From the NCBI RefSeq assembly GCF_021295315.1, contig NZ_JAIMJA010000002.1, forward strand, positions 62,001 to 126,000: DNA of 64,000 nucleotides, given 5' to 3'. Shown here one piece after another: positions 19,492 through 29,231 of the stretch. Source of the stretch: Motilimonas cestriensis. Lineage in GTDB: Bacteria; Pseudomonadota; Gammaproteobacteria; Enterobacterales; CBDFNC01. Numbering within the stretch: position 1 is the stretch's first letter; each line of letters begins with the position of its first letter. Under the pieces are notes generated by a model, which made no database searches, had not been told where the DNA came from, and saw only the letters and a list, made by a program, of their open reading frames with translations. Position numbers and translations under genes: made by a program.

Positions 19492-20689
19492 TACGTGCAA
19501 GTCTCCGTTTAACGTTTGCCTGAACCACAAAGTAGTCAAATAACGGGGCAAATAAGTTAGCAAATAAAATTGCTAGCATCATGCCTTCTGGGAAAGCAGG
19601 GTTGACTACACGAATTAGTACCACCATGACACCGATTAACGCACCGTACATCCACTTACCACGATTAGTAAATGAAGCCGATACTGGATCAGTTGCCATA
19701 AAAATCATACCAAATGCAAAACCACCCATTACTAAATGCCAGTGCCATGGCACAGCAAACATTTGGTTGGTATCTGATCCGATAGCGTTAAATAAGAATG
19801 CAGTTACCGCCATTCCTATCATGACACCTGAAACAATACGCCAAGATGCAATTTTAGTGATCATCAAGAAAGCACCACCAATTAGGATAGCTAACGTTGA
19901 CACTTCACCAATTGAACCTTGCATGTTACCAATAAAGGCATCCATCCAGCTAAGTTGTGCTGTTACTGCGTCCATACCACCATTAGCTGCAAGGCTAAGT
20001 GAGGTTGCACCCGAGAAGCCATCAACCGCCGTCCACACCGAATCACCAGAAATATCTGATGGGTATGCGAAGAATAAGAAAGCACGGCCCGCTAATGCCG
20101 GGTTTAAGAAGTTACGACCAGTACCACCGAATATTTCTTTAGCGATAACCACACCAAAGGTAATACCGATAGCCACCTGCCACAATGGAATTGAAGCGGG
20201 TACGATCAACGCAAACAGTACCGAAGTAACAAAGAAACCTTCGTTCACTTCGTGACGGCGCACGGTTGCAAACAGCACTTCCCAGAAACCACCAACGATG
20301 AATGTCACCGCATAGATAGGTAAGAAGTACATAGCGCCAAATAGCATGTTGGCAAACACACCCGCATCGGCCCCCATGGTGACACCGAACATTTGCAGTA
20401 GCGCAACACGCCAGTCATCAAATGCGACACCCGCGCCCGTTGCAATCGCTTCATTTGCTTGAAAACCAACATTGTACATACCAAAAAACATGGCTGGGAA
20501 TGTGGCTAACCAAACAAAAATCATGATGCGTTTTAAGTCGATGCCATCACGAACGTGAGAACGACCTTTATTCACAAAACCCGGCGTATAAGCAAAAGTG
20601 GCAGCCGCTTCATATAGCGCATACCATCTTTCGTGCTTGCCACCAGGTTCAAAATGAGGTTCGAGATCCTCAATCAATTTTTTTAACAT
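19484..20689 (-). CDS. nqrB: Na+-NQR subunit B
   Basis: The main membrane subunit, with about ten helices; in Vibrio it carries covalent FMN, riboflavin, the quinone site and the Na+ path. The flavinylation motif [10 protein letters not shown] gives acceptor T229. Other markers are [14 protein letters not shown] near the N-terminus, [23 protein letters not shown] and [17 protein letters not shown]. Length is 401 residues. It begins 2 bases after the nqrA stop. A 224-codon antisense frame at 19581-20255 is a shadow of this gene. Confidence 0.97.
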   Translation of the reverse strand: MLKKLIEDLEPHFEPGGKHERWYALYEAAATFAYTPGFVNKGRSHVRDGIDLKRIMIFVWLATFPAMFFGMYNVGFQANEAIATGAGVAFDDWRVALLQMFGVTMGADAGVFANMLFGAMYFLPIYAVTFIVGGFWEVLFATVRRHEVNEGFFVTSVLFALIVPASIPLWQVAIGITFGVVIAKEIFGGTGRNFLNPALAGRAFLFFAYPSDISGDSVWTAVDGFSGATSLSLAANGGMDAVTAQLSWMDAFIGNMQGSIGEVSTLAILIGGAFLMITKIASWRIVSGVMIGMAVTAFLFNAIGSDTNQMFAVPWHWHLVMGGFAFGMIFMATDPVSASFTNRGKWMYGALIGVMVVLIRVVNPAFPEGMMLAILFANLFAPLFDYFVVQANVKRRLARNG

Positions 20690-20691
20690 TT

Positions 20692-22029
20692 TTAGCCTTC
20701 CTTCTCAATCGTGGTCAAACAGTCACGAAGAATAGGACCAAAGTCATACTTACCTGGACACACAAAAGTACATAGAGCCAAATCTTCTTCATCGAGCTCA
20801 AGACAACCAAGGGCGACAGCACTATCAAGATCACGAGAGATCAAATCGCGTAGTAGCATGGTAGGCAAGATATCAAGGGGCATAACACGCTCGTACTGAC
20901 CAATCGGAACCATGGCGCGATCACTACCACCTGTGGTAGTAGTAAAGTTAAATAGCTTTTTACCAAATGCCGAAGCAAATACGTTAGCTACCGAGAATTT
21001 ATTAATGCCCGGTGAACCCCAGCCAAGAAACTCTTTTTCTCTGCCTTCTGCTAGTACAGACACTTGGTTAGCGTAACGACCTAAGTAATTAACTGGACCC
21101 GATGCTGTTGTACCGTATAAAACAGAACCCGAAATAATACGGTTTTCACCGGCTTTTAGCTCACCTTGAGTCAGCTCAGATAAACAAGCACCTAAACGCG
21201 TGCGCAGTAAGCGCGGTTTGTTTACCGATGGACCTGCTAATGACACTACGCGGTCGGTATATAACTCACCAGTCAAGAATAAATGGCCATAGGCAATCAC
21301 ATCTTGATAGTTGATATACCAGACTTGCTTGGTCGCACTCGCAGGCTCTAAAAAGTGAATATGAGTTCCTGCTAAACCAGCAGGGTGAGGACCGCTAAAA
21401 ACGTGCTCTTCAACATTTGACAGAGATGCTTTTGGCAAACCAGCTTCGCCTCGACATACATACACTTTACCGTCGGTTAGCTGGGATAACACAGCCAAAC
21501 CATTCAGGTATGCTTGCTCTTGCTCTTTGATAATCACTTCTGCAGACGCAGCTAATGGATTGGTATCCATCGCAGTGACAAAAATGGCAACAGGAGCGGC
21601 ATCAATTGCCGGGACCTTACTAAAAGGTCGTGTACGTAACGCAGTCCAAGCGCCAGATTCAACCAAGTTTTGCTTGATTTTTTCTCGACCTAGAGACGTT
21701 AATTCAGCTGTACTGTATTTCTCAAAAGAAACACTGTCATTACCATTGACGGCAATTACCACAGACTGAAGCACACGTTTTGCTCCACGGTTAATTTCTT
21801 CAACTACTCCGGATGCTGGCGCTGTGTATTGCACACCTTCGTTCTTTTTATCGACAAAAAGAACTTGGCCTTTTTTTACACTATCTCCTACCTTAATTTT
21901 CATGGTAGGGCGCATGCCAACATAGTCTTCGCCCAGGGTAGCTACCTTTGTGATGGCGTTGCCATCATGGATTACTTGCTCTGGAGCACCTTGAATCGGG
22001 AGATCCAGTCCTCTTTTTATTGTAATCAT
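20692..22029 (-). CDS. nqrA: Na+-NQR subunit A
   Basis: A peripheral cytoplasmic subunit of the sodium-pumping NADH:ubiquinone oxidoreductase, first gene of the operon nqrABCDEF-apbE-nqrM. Recognisable stretches are [40 protein letters not shown], and the C-terminal [25 protein letters not shown]. The ATG at 22029 starts the family-typical sequence (445 residues); a GTG four codons upstream is less likely. No strong Shine-Dalgarno is seen. The complex pumps Na+ while oxidising NADH and fits a marine organism. Confidence 0.96.
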   Translation of the reverse strand: MITIKRGLDLPIQGAPEQVIHDGNAITKVATLGEDYVGMRPTMKIKVGDSVKKGQVLFVDKKNEGVQYTAPASGVVEEINRGAKRVLQSVVIAVNGNDSVSFEKYSTAELTSLGREKIKQNLVESGAWTALRTRPFSKVPAIDAAPVAIFVTAMDTNPLAASAEVIIKEQEQAYLNGLAVLSQLTDGKVYVCRGEAGLPKASLSNVEEHVFSGPHPAGLAGTHIHFLEPASATKQVWYINYQDVIAYGHLFLTGELYTDRVVSLAGPSVNKPRLLRTRLGACLSELTQGELKAGENRIISGSVLYGTTASGPVNYLGRYANQVSVLAEGREKEFLGWGSPGINKFSVANVFASAFGKKLFNFTTTTGGSDRAMVPIGQYERVMPLDILPTMLLRDLISRDLDSAVALGCLELDEEDLALCTFVCPGKYDFGPILRDCLTTIEKEG

Positions 22030-22343
22030 ACTCACTTGCACTACTTTAACGGGAAGAAAGGGTTTGTGCCTAAAGACACTCTATTTATTCGCTAGACACC
22101 TGATCTGACGCCAGTGCTACGTTCCTTTGTAACACCCCTGCGACATGAAGATAACATCCAGCTAAATTTTCAGGCGCTGTATTCTAGCATTAAAGATGAC
22201 TGAATCGCCAAAAAAAATAGCGATTTGACACCATCATCCTTTAAATTTCGCGGGTGAATTAACAAATAAAACCTTAGTGCTGAATCAAGCTTGTTACAAA
22301 TTTTCTTACAGCTTGTTACAAATATACGACTAAAGTCGAATAC
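22030..22343. other. nqr upstream region with a 14-bp direct repeat
   Basis: About 310 bases upstream of nqrA without a gene. On the plus strand AGCTTGTTACAAAT occurs at 22288-22301 and again, identically, at 22310-22323, a 22-bp period (two helical turns on one DNA face). Each unit contains a near-palindromic TTGTTACAA. On the minus strand a TAGAAT at 22186-22181 could be a -10 element for nqrA, with TTGGCG as a poorly spaced -35. The spacing fits a pair of regulator sites, but I cannot name the regulator. Confidence 0.4.
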
Positions 22344-22364
22344 AAAAACGGCCCTCTCGGGCCG
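22344..22364 (-). terminator. Terminator after the TRAP substrate-binding gene
   Basis: Stem CGGCCC (22349-22354) and GGGCCG (22359-22364) with loop TCTC, and a T-run on the minus strand from the A-tract at 22344-22348. It lies just downstream of the dctP-type gene. Confidence 0.87.
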
Positions 22365-22394
22365 CCTTACAAACTTGATTTAAATCAATTTTTC

Positions 22395-23495
22395 TTAATT
22401 ATCACGTAGTTCCATATAAGCTTTAGATGAAACCTTACTGTACTCTTTGGCATCATTGAGAAATGCCATGTACGCATCGTACACTTTTTTCATTTGCGGA
22501 TCGGTCGCCACCTGTTCTTGCAATACTTCTTCGGTCAACGCTTTTAATCTAGCCATTACTTCCGGTGGAAATTGACGCAGCTCGACACCGTGTTCATTAA
22601 CTAATATTTTTAGCGCTTTGGCATTTTGCACCATGTATTCATCCAGCATTTCTTCGTTAGTCGCTTTCGCTGCCACCTCTACAATCATCCGCAAATCTTC
22701 AGGTAATGCCTCTAAAGCCGCCTTATTCGCCATAAATTCAATGGTGGTTCCCGGCTCATGCCAACCCGGGTAATAATAGTATTTAGCCGCTTTATGAAGA
22801 CCAAATGCTAAATCATTATATGGTCCCACCCATTCGGTCGCATCAATGGCACCCGTTTGCAGTGAAGTAAATATTTCACCGCCAGGCATATTCACCGGAA
22901 CACCGCCTGCTCGCTTCAAGACCTCGCCACCTAAACCAGGCAAGCGCATTTTAAGGCCTTCCAAATCCGACACTGAATTGATTTCTTTATTAAACCAACC
23001 ACCCATTTGAATATCGGTGTTGCCTCCCGCTAATGGAACCAAACCAAATGGTGCATAAACTTCTTGCCACAGCTCTAAGCCACCGCCGTTGTGAAGCCAA
23101 GCATTCATCTCTTGCGCGGTCATGCCAAACGGCATGGTTGAAAAGAACTGCGCCTCAGGTGACTTACCTTTCCAATAATAAGCCCCTGAGTGCCCCATTT
23201 GTGCGGTGCCTGCTGATACGGCATCAAACACTTGCAATGCAGGCACTAGCTCACCAGCACCATAAACTTTAATGGTTAAGCGGCCACCACTCATTTTGCC
23301 CACTTTTTCGGCAAAACGCTCTGGCGCGACACCTAAACCTGGGAAATTCTTAGGCCAAGAAGTGACCAACTTCCACTTAATAGTTTCCTGTTTAACTTGT
23401 TCCTTCACAGCCGCTTTTTCAGTGCCACAGCCCAACAGTGACAAACTTGCCGCCGTAAGGAAAATAGCCGAAGCCCATCTGATGATTTTTCTCAT
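22395..23495 (-). CDS. TRAP transporter substrate-binding lipoprotein (DctP family)
   Basis: Periplasmic substrate-binding protein of a TRAP transporter. The N-terminus has a lipobox (SLLGC, C23), so it is probably membrane-tethered rather than free. The family shows in VTSWPKNFPGLGVAPERFAEKV, the Gln/Gly-rich MGGWFNKEINSVSDLEGLKMRLPGLG (with the conserved substrate-binding Arg in KMRLPG) and TSLQTGAIDATEWVGPYND. This subgroup resembles TakP/lactate-type binders of 2-oxo or 2-hydroxy acids, an inference from motif style only. It is the last gene of a dctQ-dctM-dctP order on the minus strand and has an AGGAGAG ribosome-binding site. Confidence 0.9.
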   Translation of the reverse strand: MRKIIRWASAIFLTAASLSLLGCGTEKAAVKEQVKQETIKWKLVTSWPKNFPGLGVAPERFAEKVGKMSGGRLTIKVYGAGELVPALQVFDAVSAGTAQMGHSGAYYWKGKSPEAQFFSTMPFGMTAQEMNAWLHNGGGLELWQEVYAPFGLVPLAGGNTDIQMGGWFNKEINSVSDLEGLKMRLPGLGGEVLKRAGGVPVNMPGGEIFTSLQTGAIDATEWVGPYNDLAFGLHKAAKYYYYPGWHEPGTTIEFMANKAALEALPEDLRMIVEVAAKATNEEMLDEYMVQNAKALKILVNEHGVELRQFPPEVMARLKALTEEVLQEQVATDPQMKKVYDAYMAFLNDAKEYSKVSSKAYMELRDN

Positions 23496-23541
23496 TTAGC
23501 TCTCCTGTTATCACTTATCATTAATTATCAATCTCGAACAT

Positions 23542-24924
23542 CTATTTATAAATTTGATCTGGCAGCCAAGTAACTAAACTTGGCCACATCGCTAGCGCCA
23601 TTAGCACCACTAACTGGATCGCGATATAAGGCGCGACACCGCGATAAATATCCTTTGTCGCCACACTTTCTGGCGCAACGCCGCGTAAATAAAATAAAGC
23701 AAAGCCAAAAGGTGGGGTTAAAAATGACGTTTGCAAGTTCACCGCAAACATAATACCCAGCCAAACAGGATCAAAGCCCATGGCGAGTAATACCGGCCCC
23801 ACGATAGGCACCACCACAAAGGTAATTTCAATAAAATCCAGAATAAAGCCCAGTAAAAATACCACTAGCATCACCACCAGCATGGCGCCAAAGGCACCGC
23901 CCGGCATATTGTTAAATAATTCATGAATCAGGTCTTCGCCGCCAAAGCCACGAAACACCAAGGAGAAAACGGATGCACCGATCAAAATCATAAATACCAT
24001 ACAAGTGATCTTAAGAGTGGCTTGAACCACATCGGCCATCACCTGCTTGGTCATATTGCCTTGGATAAATGCCAGTAACGTGGCGCCAAATGCGCCAACA
24101 CCCGCTGCTTCGGTCGGCGTTGCCAATCCCAAAAGAATAGAGCCAAGCACGGCAAAAATGAGCAATAAAGGCGGAAACAAAGCCCTCAACAGCGCAATTT
24201 TTGCTAACGGGCTCGCTTCATCAGCCGCCTCATCCGCGATGACTTGATTAATGGTCTTCGGGTTTAACCAGCTCATTAAAAAAACATACAGCAAATAACA
24301 CGTCACTAATATCAAACCGGGTACCAGTGCCCCAGCAAACAAATCACCGACAGAAACAGTCTCAGGCGAAAAGATGCCCATTTTGATTTGCGCTTGCTGA
24401 TAAGCGCTTGATAGCACATCGCCAAGCAGAACAAGGGCGATGGAAGGAGGAATGATTTGCCCTAGTGTGCCTGTGGCGCAAATGGTGCCGGTGGCAAAGC
24501 TTGCACTGTAACCGCGTTTTAACATAGTCGGCAGTGATAGTAAGCCCATGGTCACCACCGTCGCCCCCACTATACCGGTGCTGGCAGCCAGTAACATCCC
24601 CACCATGACCACAGCAATAGCAAGGCCGCCCTTCACTTGCCCCATCACTTGCCCCATGGAAGTAAGCAGTTTCTCGGCAACTTGGGATTTTTCTAACATC
24701 ACTCCCATTAAGACAAATAATGGCACAGCAAGTAAGGTCTGGTTAATCATGATGCCGTAAATACGATTAGGCAAAGCGCCTAAATAAGCGCCATCAAAGT
24801 AGCCAGTGACAATACCGATAGAGGCAAAAACTAGCGATGTGCCCGCAAGAGAGTAAGCAACAGGGTAGCCAGCCATTAACACCAGACAAACGGCGACGAA
24901 CATGACAATCGATAAATATTCCAT
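23542..24924 (-). CDS. dctM: TRAP transporter large permease (DctM)
   Basis: The 460-residue membrane subunit that carries out Na+-coupled transport in TRAP systems. About 12 helices can be seen; typical stretches are LAVPLFVLMGVMLEKS, GIVGATVVTMGLLSLPTMLKRGY, ATGTLGQIIPPSIALVLLGD and GLATPTEAAGVGAFGATLLA. The long form belongs to the subgroup that goes with TakP-like binders. Its ATG overlaps the dctQ stop by one base, so the two are translationally coupled. Confidence 0.94.
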   Translation of the reverse strand: MEYLSIVMFVAVCLVLMAGYPVAYSLAGTSLVFASIGIVTGYFDGAYLGALPNRIYGIMINQTLLAVPLFVLMGVMLEKSQVAEKLLTSMGQVMGQVKGGLAIAVVMVGMLLAASTGIVGATVVTMGLLSLPTMLKRGYSASFATGTICATGTLGQIIPPSIALVLLGDVLSSAYQQAQIKMGIFSPETVSVGDLFAGALVPGLILVTCYLLYVFLMSWLNPKTINQVIADEAADEASPLAKIALLRALFPPLLLIFAVLGSILLGLATPTEAAGVGAFGATLLAFIQGNMTKQVMADVVQATLKITCMVFMILIGASVFSLVFRGFGGEDLIHELFNNMPGGAFGAMLVVMLVVFLLGFILDFIEITFVVVPIVGPVLLAMGFDPVWLGIMFAVNLQTSFLTPPFGFALFYLRGVAPESVATKDIYRGVAPYIAIQLVVLMALAMWPSLVTWLPDQIYK

Positions 24925-25466
24925 TAGATCATCACCTCGTCTTTTTCTTGGCTTATCGGTTGATCTAATAGAGTGAGAACATTAATTAGCGTTTGGCTGA
25001 TGCCCTGTAACAGCAACAATAAAGGCATTAACAGTAAGTTGGTTTTTAAAATAAAAACTAAAGGTAAGCCGCCGGGCTCAGGGCTCCCCTCTAATAAGCG
25101 CCAAGCACCAATCACGTAATCCCAGCTACTAAAAAAGAGAAACAAGCAAACCGGCAATAGCAAAAAGGTAAATCCTAAAATATCTACCCAGGCTTTGGTT
25201 TTGGCGGAAAAGTTACGATAAAACACATCGACGCGTACATGATCATCGTACTTGAGGGTGTAGCCAGCACCGAGCATAAAGGTCATGGCGTGAAGGTAGA
25301 GTGTTGATTCTTGTAAGCCAATTGAGCCATAGTCAAGTCCGTAGCGCAGTAATACCACAACTAAAACCAATAGCACCATCACTAAAAGCAACCAAGCCAG
25401 TGCACGCCCTAACCAATCCGAGCCCTGATTAATCACCTCTACACACCATCTCATCCTTGCGGGCAT
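24924..25466 (-). CDS. dctQ: TRAP transporter small permease (DctQ)
   Basis: The small four-helix membrane subunit that pairs with DctM. Hydrophobic segments lie near residues 18-45, 55-75, 95-115 and 135-160, with the conserved LQESTLYLHAMTFMLGAGYTLKYDDHVRVDVFY stretch. I chose the ATG at 25466 (MPARMRWCVEV), which has AAGGA 7 bases upstream; the frame stays open to 25535 without a good ribosome-binding site. It is the first gene of the operon. No regulator gene adjoins it. Confidence 0.9.
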   Translation of the reverse strand: MPARMRWCVEVINQGSDWLGRALAWLLLVMVLLVLVVVLLRYGLDYGSIGLQESTLYLHAMTFMLGAGYTLKYDDHVRVDVFYRNFSAKTKAWVDILGFTFLLLPVCLFLFFSSWDYVIGAWRLLEGSPEPGGLPLVFILKTNLLLMPLLLLLQGISQTLINVLTLLDQPISQEKDEVMI

Positions 25467-25652
25467 GACTTCATCCTTAAATATTAAAGCTGCGCGATGG
25501 ACCCTTCTCAGGCAAGCCCAAACAATTGTTATCAACTTGAAAACAAATTAACAATTATGTGATGTTAATATAAAAGTATTGTGAAGCAAGGAGGCGTGGA
25601 TAAATACATGAAGCAAATCAATTTACGGTCTAATAAAGTAAGTTAAAGAAAC

Positions 25653-26252
25653 TCAGGTCATACAAACATCACGAAAAGTAAGATTGATACGTAAACGGCA
25701 GGGCTTCTGCGTTTTCGCGACTTGATGCTGCCAATAGTGCTGAGTTGAACCTCCCATTATCAGTAAAGCACCATGGGGTAACGCAAGCTCTAGCTTTTCT
25801 CCCGTTGTTTTATGCCTTAATAGAAATCGTCTTGTTTCACCAAAACTTAATGATGCGATAACGGGATCAGGCCCTAATTCAACTTCATCATCACTGTGCC
25901 ACCCCATATAATCACTGCCATCGCGATACAAATTACCCAATACCGTGTTAAATGAATGCCCACTGGTAAGCTCGACATCGCGCTTTAGCTGGCTCAGTAA
26001 CGCCGTCCATGGTGCTGGCGTTAAAGTTAACCCCGAATAAGTATAAGGTTTATCACCAAACCACACTTGTTGACGAGGTTGCAGTACTTCCTTGCCGTAC
26101 AATCGGATGCTTAATTGCTGCCATGCTAACTGTTGCAAAGCTAACAGATGATTATCCGCCTGAATTTGTGAATAAAAGTCAGGTTGATACCAAAGTTCAG
26201 CACCAGGCAATTGAATATGCTCTAAACCCTGATGTCCACTGAATAATGTCAT
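25653..26252 (-). CDS. alkB: AlkB-family 2-oxoglutarate/Fe(II) dioxygenase
   Basis: Probably repairs alkylated DNA or RNA bases (N1-methyladenine, N3-methylcytosine) by oxidative demethylation. The Fe(II) ligands are H119 and D121 (GWHSDDE) and H176 (QHYWQHQV); the 2-oxoglutarate-binding and substrate motif RINLTFR (R188, R194) is present. The overall shape (PGAELWYQPDF, then ASLSFGETRRFLLRHK) resembles the ALKBH2/3-like branch more than classic E. coli AlkB. It is a single gene divergent from yajG. No Ada box was recognised upstream. Confidence 0.9.
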   Translation of the reverse strand: MTLFSGHQGLEHIQLPGAELWYQPDFYSQIQADNHLLALQQLAWQQLSIRLYGKEVLQPRQQVWFGDKPYTYSGLTLTPAPWTALLSQLKRDVELTSGHSFNTVLGNLYRDGSDYMGWHSDDEVELGPDPVIASLSFGETRRFLLRHKTTGEKLELALPHGALLIMGGSTQHYWQHQVAKTQKPCRLRINLTFRDVCMT

Positions 26253-26366
26253 AAAATACTCTTACTTAAAATCGACTAAAGCCTAACCAGAATGAATCAA
26301 ATGATAGATTTTAAAGGTAAATGCGCTATTATCACGAGCTCAATTCTTTACCAGTTAAAGGCAGTT

Positions 26367-26939
26367 ATGAAATCATTTTTAATCCCTTTGTTGGGCCTCG
26401 TTTTACTTGGCGGTTGCTCATCATCTTTACCGGTTAACCTGCATTTATCGCCCAAAGTAGCAGAGCAAACAGTGAAGTACCCTGCCAACACCACGGCAGC
26501 CTTAGTCTCTAGCGATTTACGTACTCAACCGCATATTGTGAGTATCAAAGAAGATGAAAAACCCACTATCTTAGTCAATAACGATGTTCCTGTGCGCATT
26601 TTACTGGCCGACAAATTAGGTCAAGCGCTGACCGAGCAAGGTGTCATTATTACAGGAAGCTCAAGCACCAAGCTGCATTTAGACATTGTTGCAATGGAAA
26701 CCAAAATAATCAAAAACGGCACCAGCTTTGACGCACAAAGCACAACTCAGTTAACATTGGTGATCGAAAAACCAACGCGTAAAGTAACCAAGCAGTATAA
26801 AACCGTTTCAACTAAAACGGGCGCGTTTAATCCAACAGCCGCGGAGCTGGAGGAAGGGTTGAATAATCAACTCACAACCCTACTATCAGACATTTTAAGC
26901 GACAAGCAACTATTTGAAGAACTTAATAAAAAGGACTAA
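26367..26939 (+). CDS. yajG: YajG family lipoprotein
   Basis: A 190-residue lipoprotein with lipobox LLGGC (C17). It belongs to the YajG family, found next to ampG in E. coli; its role is not settled. The ATG at 26367 (MKSFLIPLLGLVLLGGC) gives a proper type II signal; the frame is open to 26292 without one. ppiA begins 3 bases after its stop, so yajG-ppiA is probably one transcript. The mature protein shows mixed alpha-beta character with no catalytic motif I recognise. Confidence 0.85.
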   Translation: MKSFLIPLLGLVLLGGCSSSLPVNLHLSPKVAEQTVKYPANTTAALVSSDLRTQPHIVSIKEDEKPTILVNNDVPVRILLADKLGQALTEQGVIITGSSSTKLHLDIVAMETKIIKNGTSFDAQSTTQLTLVIEKPTRKVTKQYKTVSTKTGAFNPTAAELEEGLNNQLTTLLSDILSDKQLFEELNKKD

Positions 26940-26942
26940 TTG

Positions 26943-27524
26943 ATGAATCTTCGTAACCTTATTCCCTCTTTACTGTTGATGTTGTTAAGTTGTTTTAGCT
27001 TAACAGCACAAGCTGCAAACCCAGAGATAAAGATTGAAACCAGTAAAGGCGATATAGTACTTGAGCTTTATCAAGACAAAGCGCCAATCACGGTCGACAA
27101 CTTTTTGGCTTACATCAAGCAAGATGCCTTTAAAAACAGCTTGTTTCACCGCGTGATCCCAGGCTTTATGATCCAAGGCGGTGGCTTTGCTCAAGACTAT
27201 CAACGCCTAGCGACTAATGCGCCAATTAAGAACGAAGCCAGCAACGGTCTATCAAACAGCCGTGGCACAATCGCGATGGCGCGCACCAACGCCCCTGACT
27301 CCGCAACTCGCCAGTTCTTTATTAACCACGCCAACAACACTAACTTAGACCAAGGTGCTTTTGGCGCAGGCTACGCGGTGTTTGGTAAAGTGACTTCGGG
27401 TATAGAAGTGGTTGATGCCATTGCTAATGTCGCAACAGGCACCACAGCCGCTATGCCGGGCGCGCGTGACGTACCAACCAACCAAGTCGTGATTAAAAGT
27501 ATTCAAGTTATTGAAGCTAAGTGA
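26943..27524 (+). CDS. ppiA: Periplasmic cyclophilin-type peptidyl-prolyl isomerase
   Basis: A 193-residue cyclophilin with a signal peptide ending AQA (about residue 24). The core motifs are FHRVIPGFMIQGGGF, ARTNAPDSATRQFFIN and FGKVTSGIEVVDAI. It catalyses proline isomerisation during folding of exported proteins. The ATG at 26943 follows AAAGGAC; a TTG at 26940 is an alternative. It sits between yajG and ampG, an insertion relative to the E. coli yajG-ampG pair. A short hairpin (CCAGTCC/GGACTGG, 27549-27568) follows without a good T-run. Confidence 0.93.
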   Translation: MNLRNLIPSLLLMLLSCFSLTAQAANPEIKIETSKGDIVLELYQDKAPITVDNFLAYIKQDAFKNSLFHRVIPGFMIQGGGFAQDYQRLATNAPIKNEASNGLSNSRGTIAMARTNAPDSATRQFFINHANNTNLDQGAFGAGYAVFGKVTSGIEVVDAIANVATGTTAAMPGARDVPTNQVVIKSIQVIEAK

Positions 27525-27636
27525 TTAACGATATTTCAGTTTAATTAGCCAGTCCTGATTTGGACTGGCACATTACCCCTAAGCAATACCATCACCGTTT
27601 CTACTTCGTTTTATCTCGTGTTATTCCTTGATTTTG

Positions 27637-27688
27637 TTGTCTTGGGCTCGCAGAATGCTTAAGCATTCTTGTTTCGAGGCCAAGACAA
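27637..27688. repeat. 52-bp imperfect palindrome over the presumed ampG start
   Basis: The centre is a perfect 18-base palindrome, AGAATGCTTAAGCATTCT (27652-27669). Outside it, TTGTCTTGG plus CTCG on the left (27637-27650) pairs with CGAG plus CCAAGACAA on the right (27675-27688), with one mismatch and a small asymmetric bulge. The only nearby ATG for ampG (27655) lies inside the central palindrome. Confidence 0.75.
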
Positions 27689-29178
27689 TTTCAGCTATAA
27701 CTAAATCAAGCTGGTGGCAAGCCATTAGCGTCTATTTTGAAAAACGTGTCGCCGTTTTATTTTTACTGGGTTTTTCTGCAGGGCTGCCTATTTTACTGGT
27801 GTTTGGCACCTTGTCGTTTTGGTTACGAGAGGCTGGCGTTGATCGCGCCTTAATTGGCTTTGCCAGCTGGGCGGGCCTTGCTTATGGTTTTAAATGGGTT
27901 TGGGCGCCCATGGTCGACCGTTTATCGCTGCCTGTTCTATCAAGCCTGCTCGGGCGTCGTCGCAGTTGGCTGCTATTATCACAATTGTTGATCATGGCCG
28001 CTATCGCAGGTATCGCCTTTACCGATCCTCTTGAACACTTAGGCCTATTTGTCGCTTTTGCAGTGATGGTGGCCTTTGCCTCGGCCACCCAAGATATTGT
28101 GATTGATGCCTATCGCATTGAGTCCGCACCGGAAAAATATCAAGCGGCAATGTCGGCTTCGTATCTAACAGGATATCGCTTAGCCATGATTGCCGCTGGG
28201 GCAGGCGCCTTGACCTTAGCCGCCTTGTTTGCCGATGGCGCGCAGGGCTATCACCGCGGTGCATGGACGCAATCCTATTTAGTTATGATGTGTTTAATGC
28301 TGATTGGCGTAATCACTTGCTTATTTTGCCATGAGCCAGATGTGGACTTAAGAAAGTCAAACGCTGAACAACTTGAAATACAAAGCAACCTTATCGCTAA
28401 CGGCATGTTACCTGTGTTTGCTCGAGTTATCGCTTGGGCACAAATATCCATCTTTATGCCGTTTGCGGATTTCTTCTTGCGCTATCGTTGGCAAGCGTTA
28501 CTGATCTTAGCCCTTGTTGCCACCTACCGTATTTCAGATATTGTGATGGGGATTATGGCCAATCCTTTTTATGTTGATATGCAGTTCACTAAAGAGCAAA
28601 TTGCCGCCGTCACTAAAGTGTTTGGCGTGATCATGACATTAGTGGGAGCGGGATTCGGTGGTATTTTGATCCATAAATTTGGCACCATGAAAATTTTGTT
28701 TCTCGGCGCCCTGCTCTCATCAGCCACCAACTTAACCTTTGCCATGTTAGCGATGACCAAGGTTGATGAAGTGCTTTATCAAGGGCAATTAACCCTTTTT
28801 AGCGCCGAGCCGTGGGAATTTATTGTTACTAACTTTCATTTATTAATTGCGGTTATTTCACTGGATAATTTAAGTGGGGGTATCGCAATCTCCGCCTTTA
28901 TCACTTATCTATCTAGCTTAACCAATCGGACTTTTTCAGCGACCCAATATGCCCTGTTTAGCTCGGTGATGACCTTACTACCAAAATTTATTGCAGGATT
29001 TTCAGGTCAGTTCGTTAATAAATTCGGTTATGTGCACTTTTTTATTGCTACGGCGGCCATCGGTATACCTGTATTGATCCTGATCCTACTCATCAATCGT
29101 TACGTAACATTACAACAAGCGACTACCACTCCAAATCAGGAAACGACCGGCTCAGAAGTAACATCTGAGCTAAAATAG
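27655..29178 (+). CDS. ampG: Muropeptide permease AmpG (MFS)
   Basis: Imports anhydromuropeptides for cell-wall recycling. A major-facilitator protein of about 507 residues with 12-14 helices; signature stretches are LLGFSAGLPILLVFGTLSFWLREAGVD, KWVWAPMVDRL, RRRSWLL, ASATQDIVIDAYRIE and the C-terminal RTFSATQYALFSSVMTLLPKFIAGFSGQ. The start is uncertain: ATG at 27655 (inside a palindrome) or TTG at 27628; family similarity begins only about 28 residues after 27655. The yajG-ppiA-ampG order supports the call. An intrinsic terminator follows. Confidence 0.9.
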   Translation: MLKHSCFEAKTISAITKSSWWQAISVYFEKRVAVLFLLGFSAGLPILLVFGTLSFWLREAGVDRALIGFASWAGLAYGFKWVWAPMVDRLSLPVLSSLLGRRRSWLLLSQLLIMAAIAGIAFTDPLEHLGLFVAFAVMVAFASATQDIVIDAYRIESAPEKYQAAMSASYLTGYRLAMIAAGAGALTLAALFADGAQGYHRGAWTQSYLVMMCLMLIGVITCLFCHEPDVDLRKSNAEQLEIQSNLIANGMLPVFARVIAWAQISIFMPFADFFLRYRWQALLILALVATYRISDIVMGIMANPFYVDMQFTKEQIAAVTKVFGVIMTLVGAGFGGILIHKFGTMKILFLGALLSSATNLTFAMLAMTKVDEVLYQGQLTLFSAEPWEFIVTNFHLLIAVISLDNLSGGIAISAFITYLSSLTNRTFSATQYALFSSVMTLLPKFIAGFSGQFVNKFGYVHFFIATAAIGIPVLILILLINRYVTLQQATTTPNQETTGSEVTSELK

Positions 29179-29204
29179 CCAACATTTCAGCAAGAAGGTA
29201 ACCC

Positions 29205-29231
29205 ATAGAGGCAGAATAGCCTCTATTTTTT
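29205..29231 (+). terminator. Terminator after ampG
   Basis: Stem ATAGAGGC (29205-29212) and GCCTCTAT (29219-29226), 6-base loop, then a T-run. The rest of the gap up to pntA (29232-29487) is AT-rich and holds no gene I can support. Confidence 0.85.

Noticed and set aside
19581-20255. Long plus-strand ORF of 224 codons
   Set aside because: It is antisense to nqrB, has no recognisable domain and reflects codon bias of the real gene. Other antisense ORFs (for example in pntB and dctM) were dropped for the same reason.
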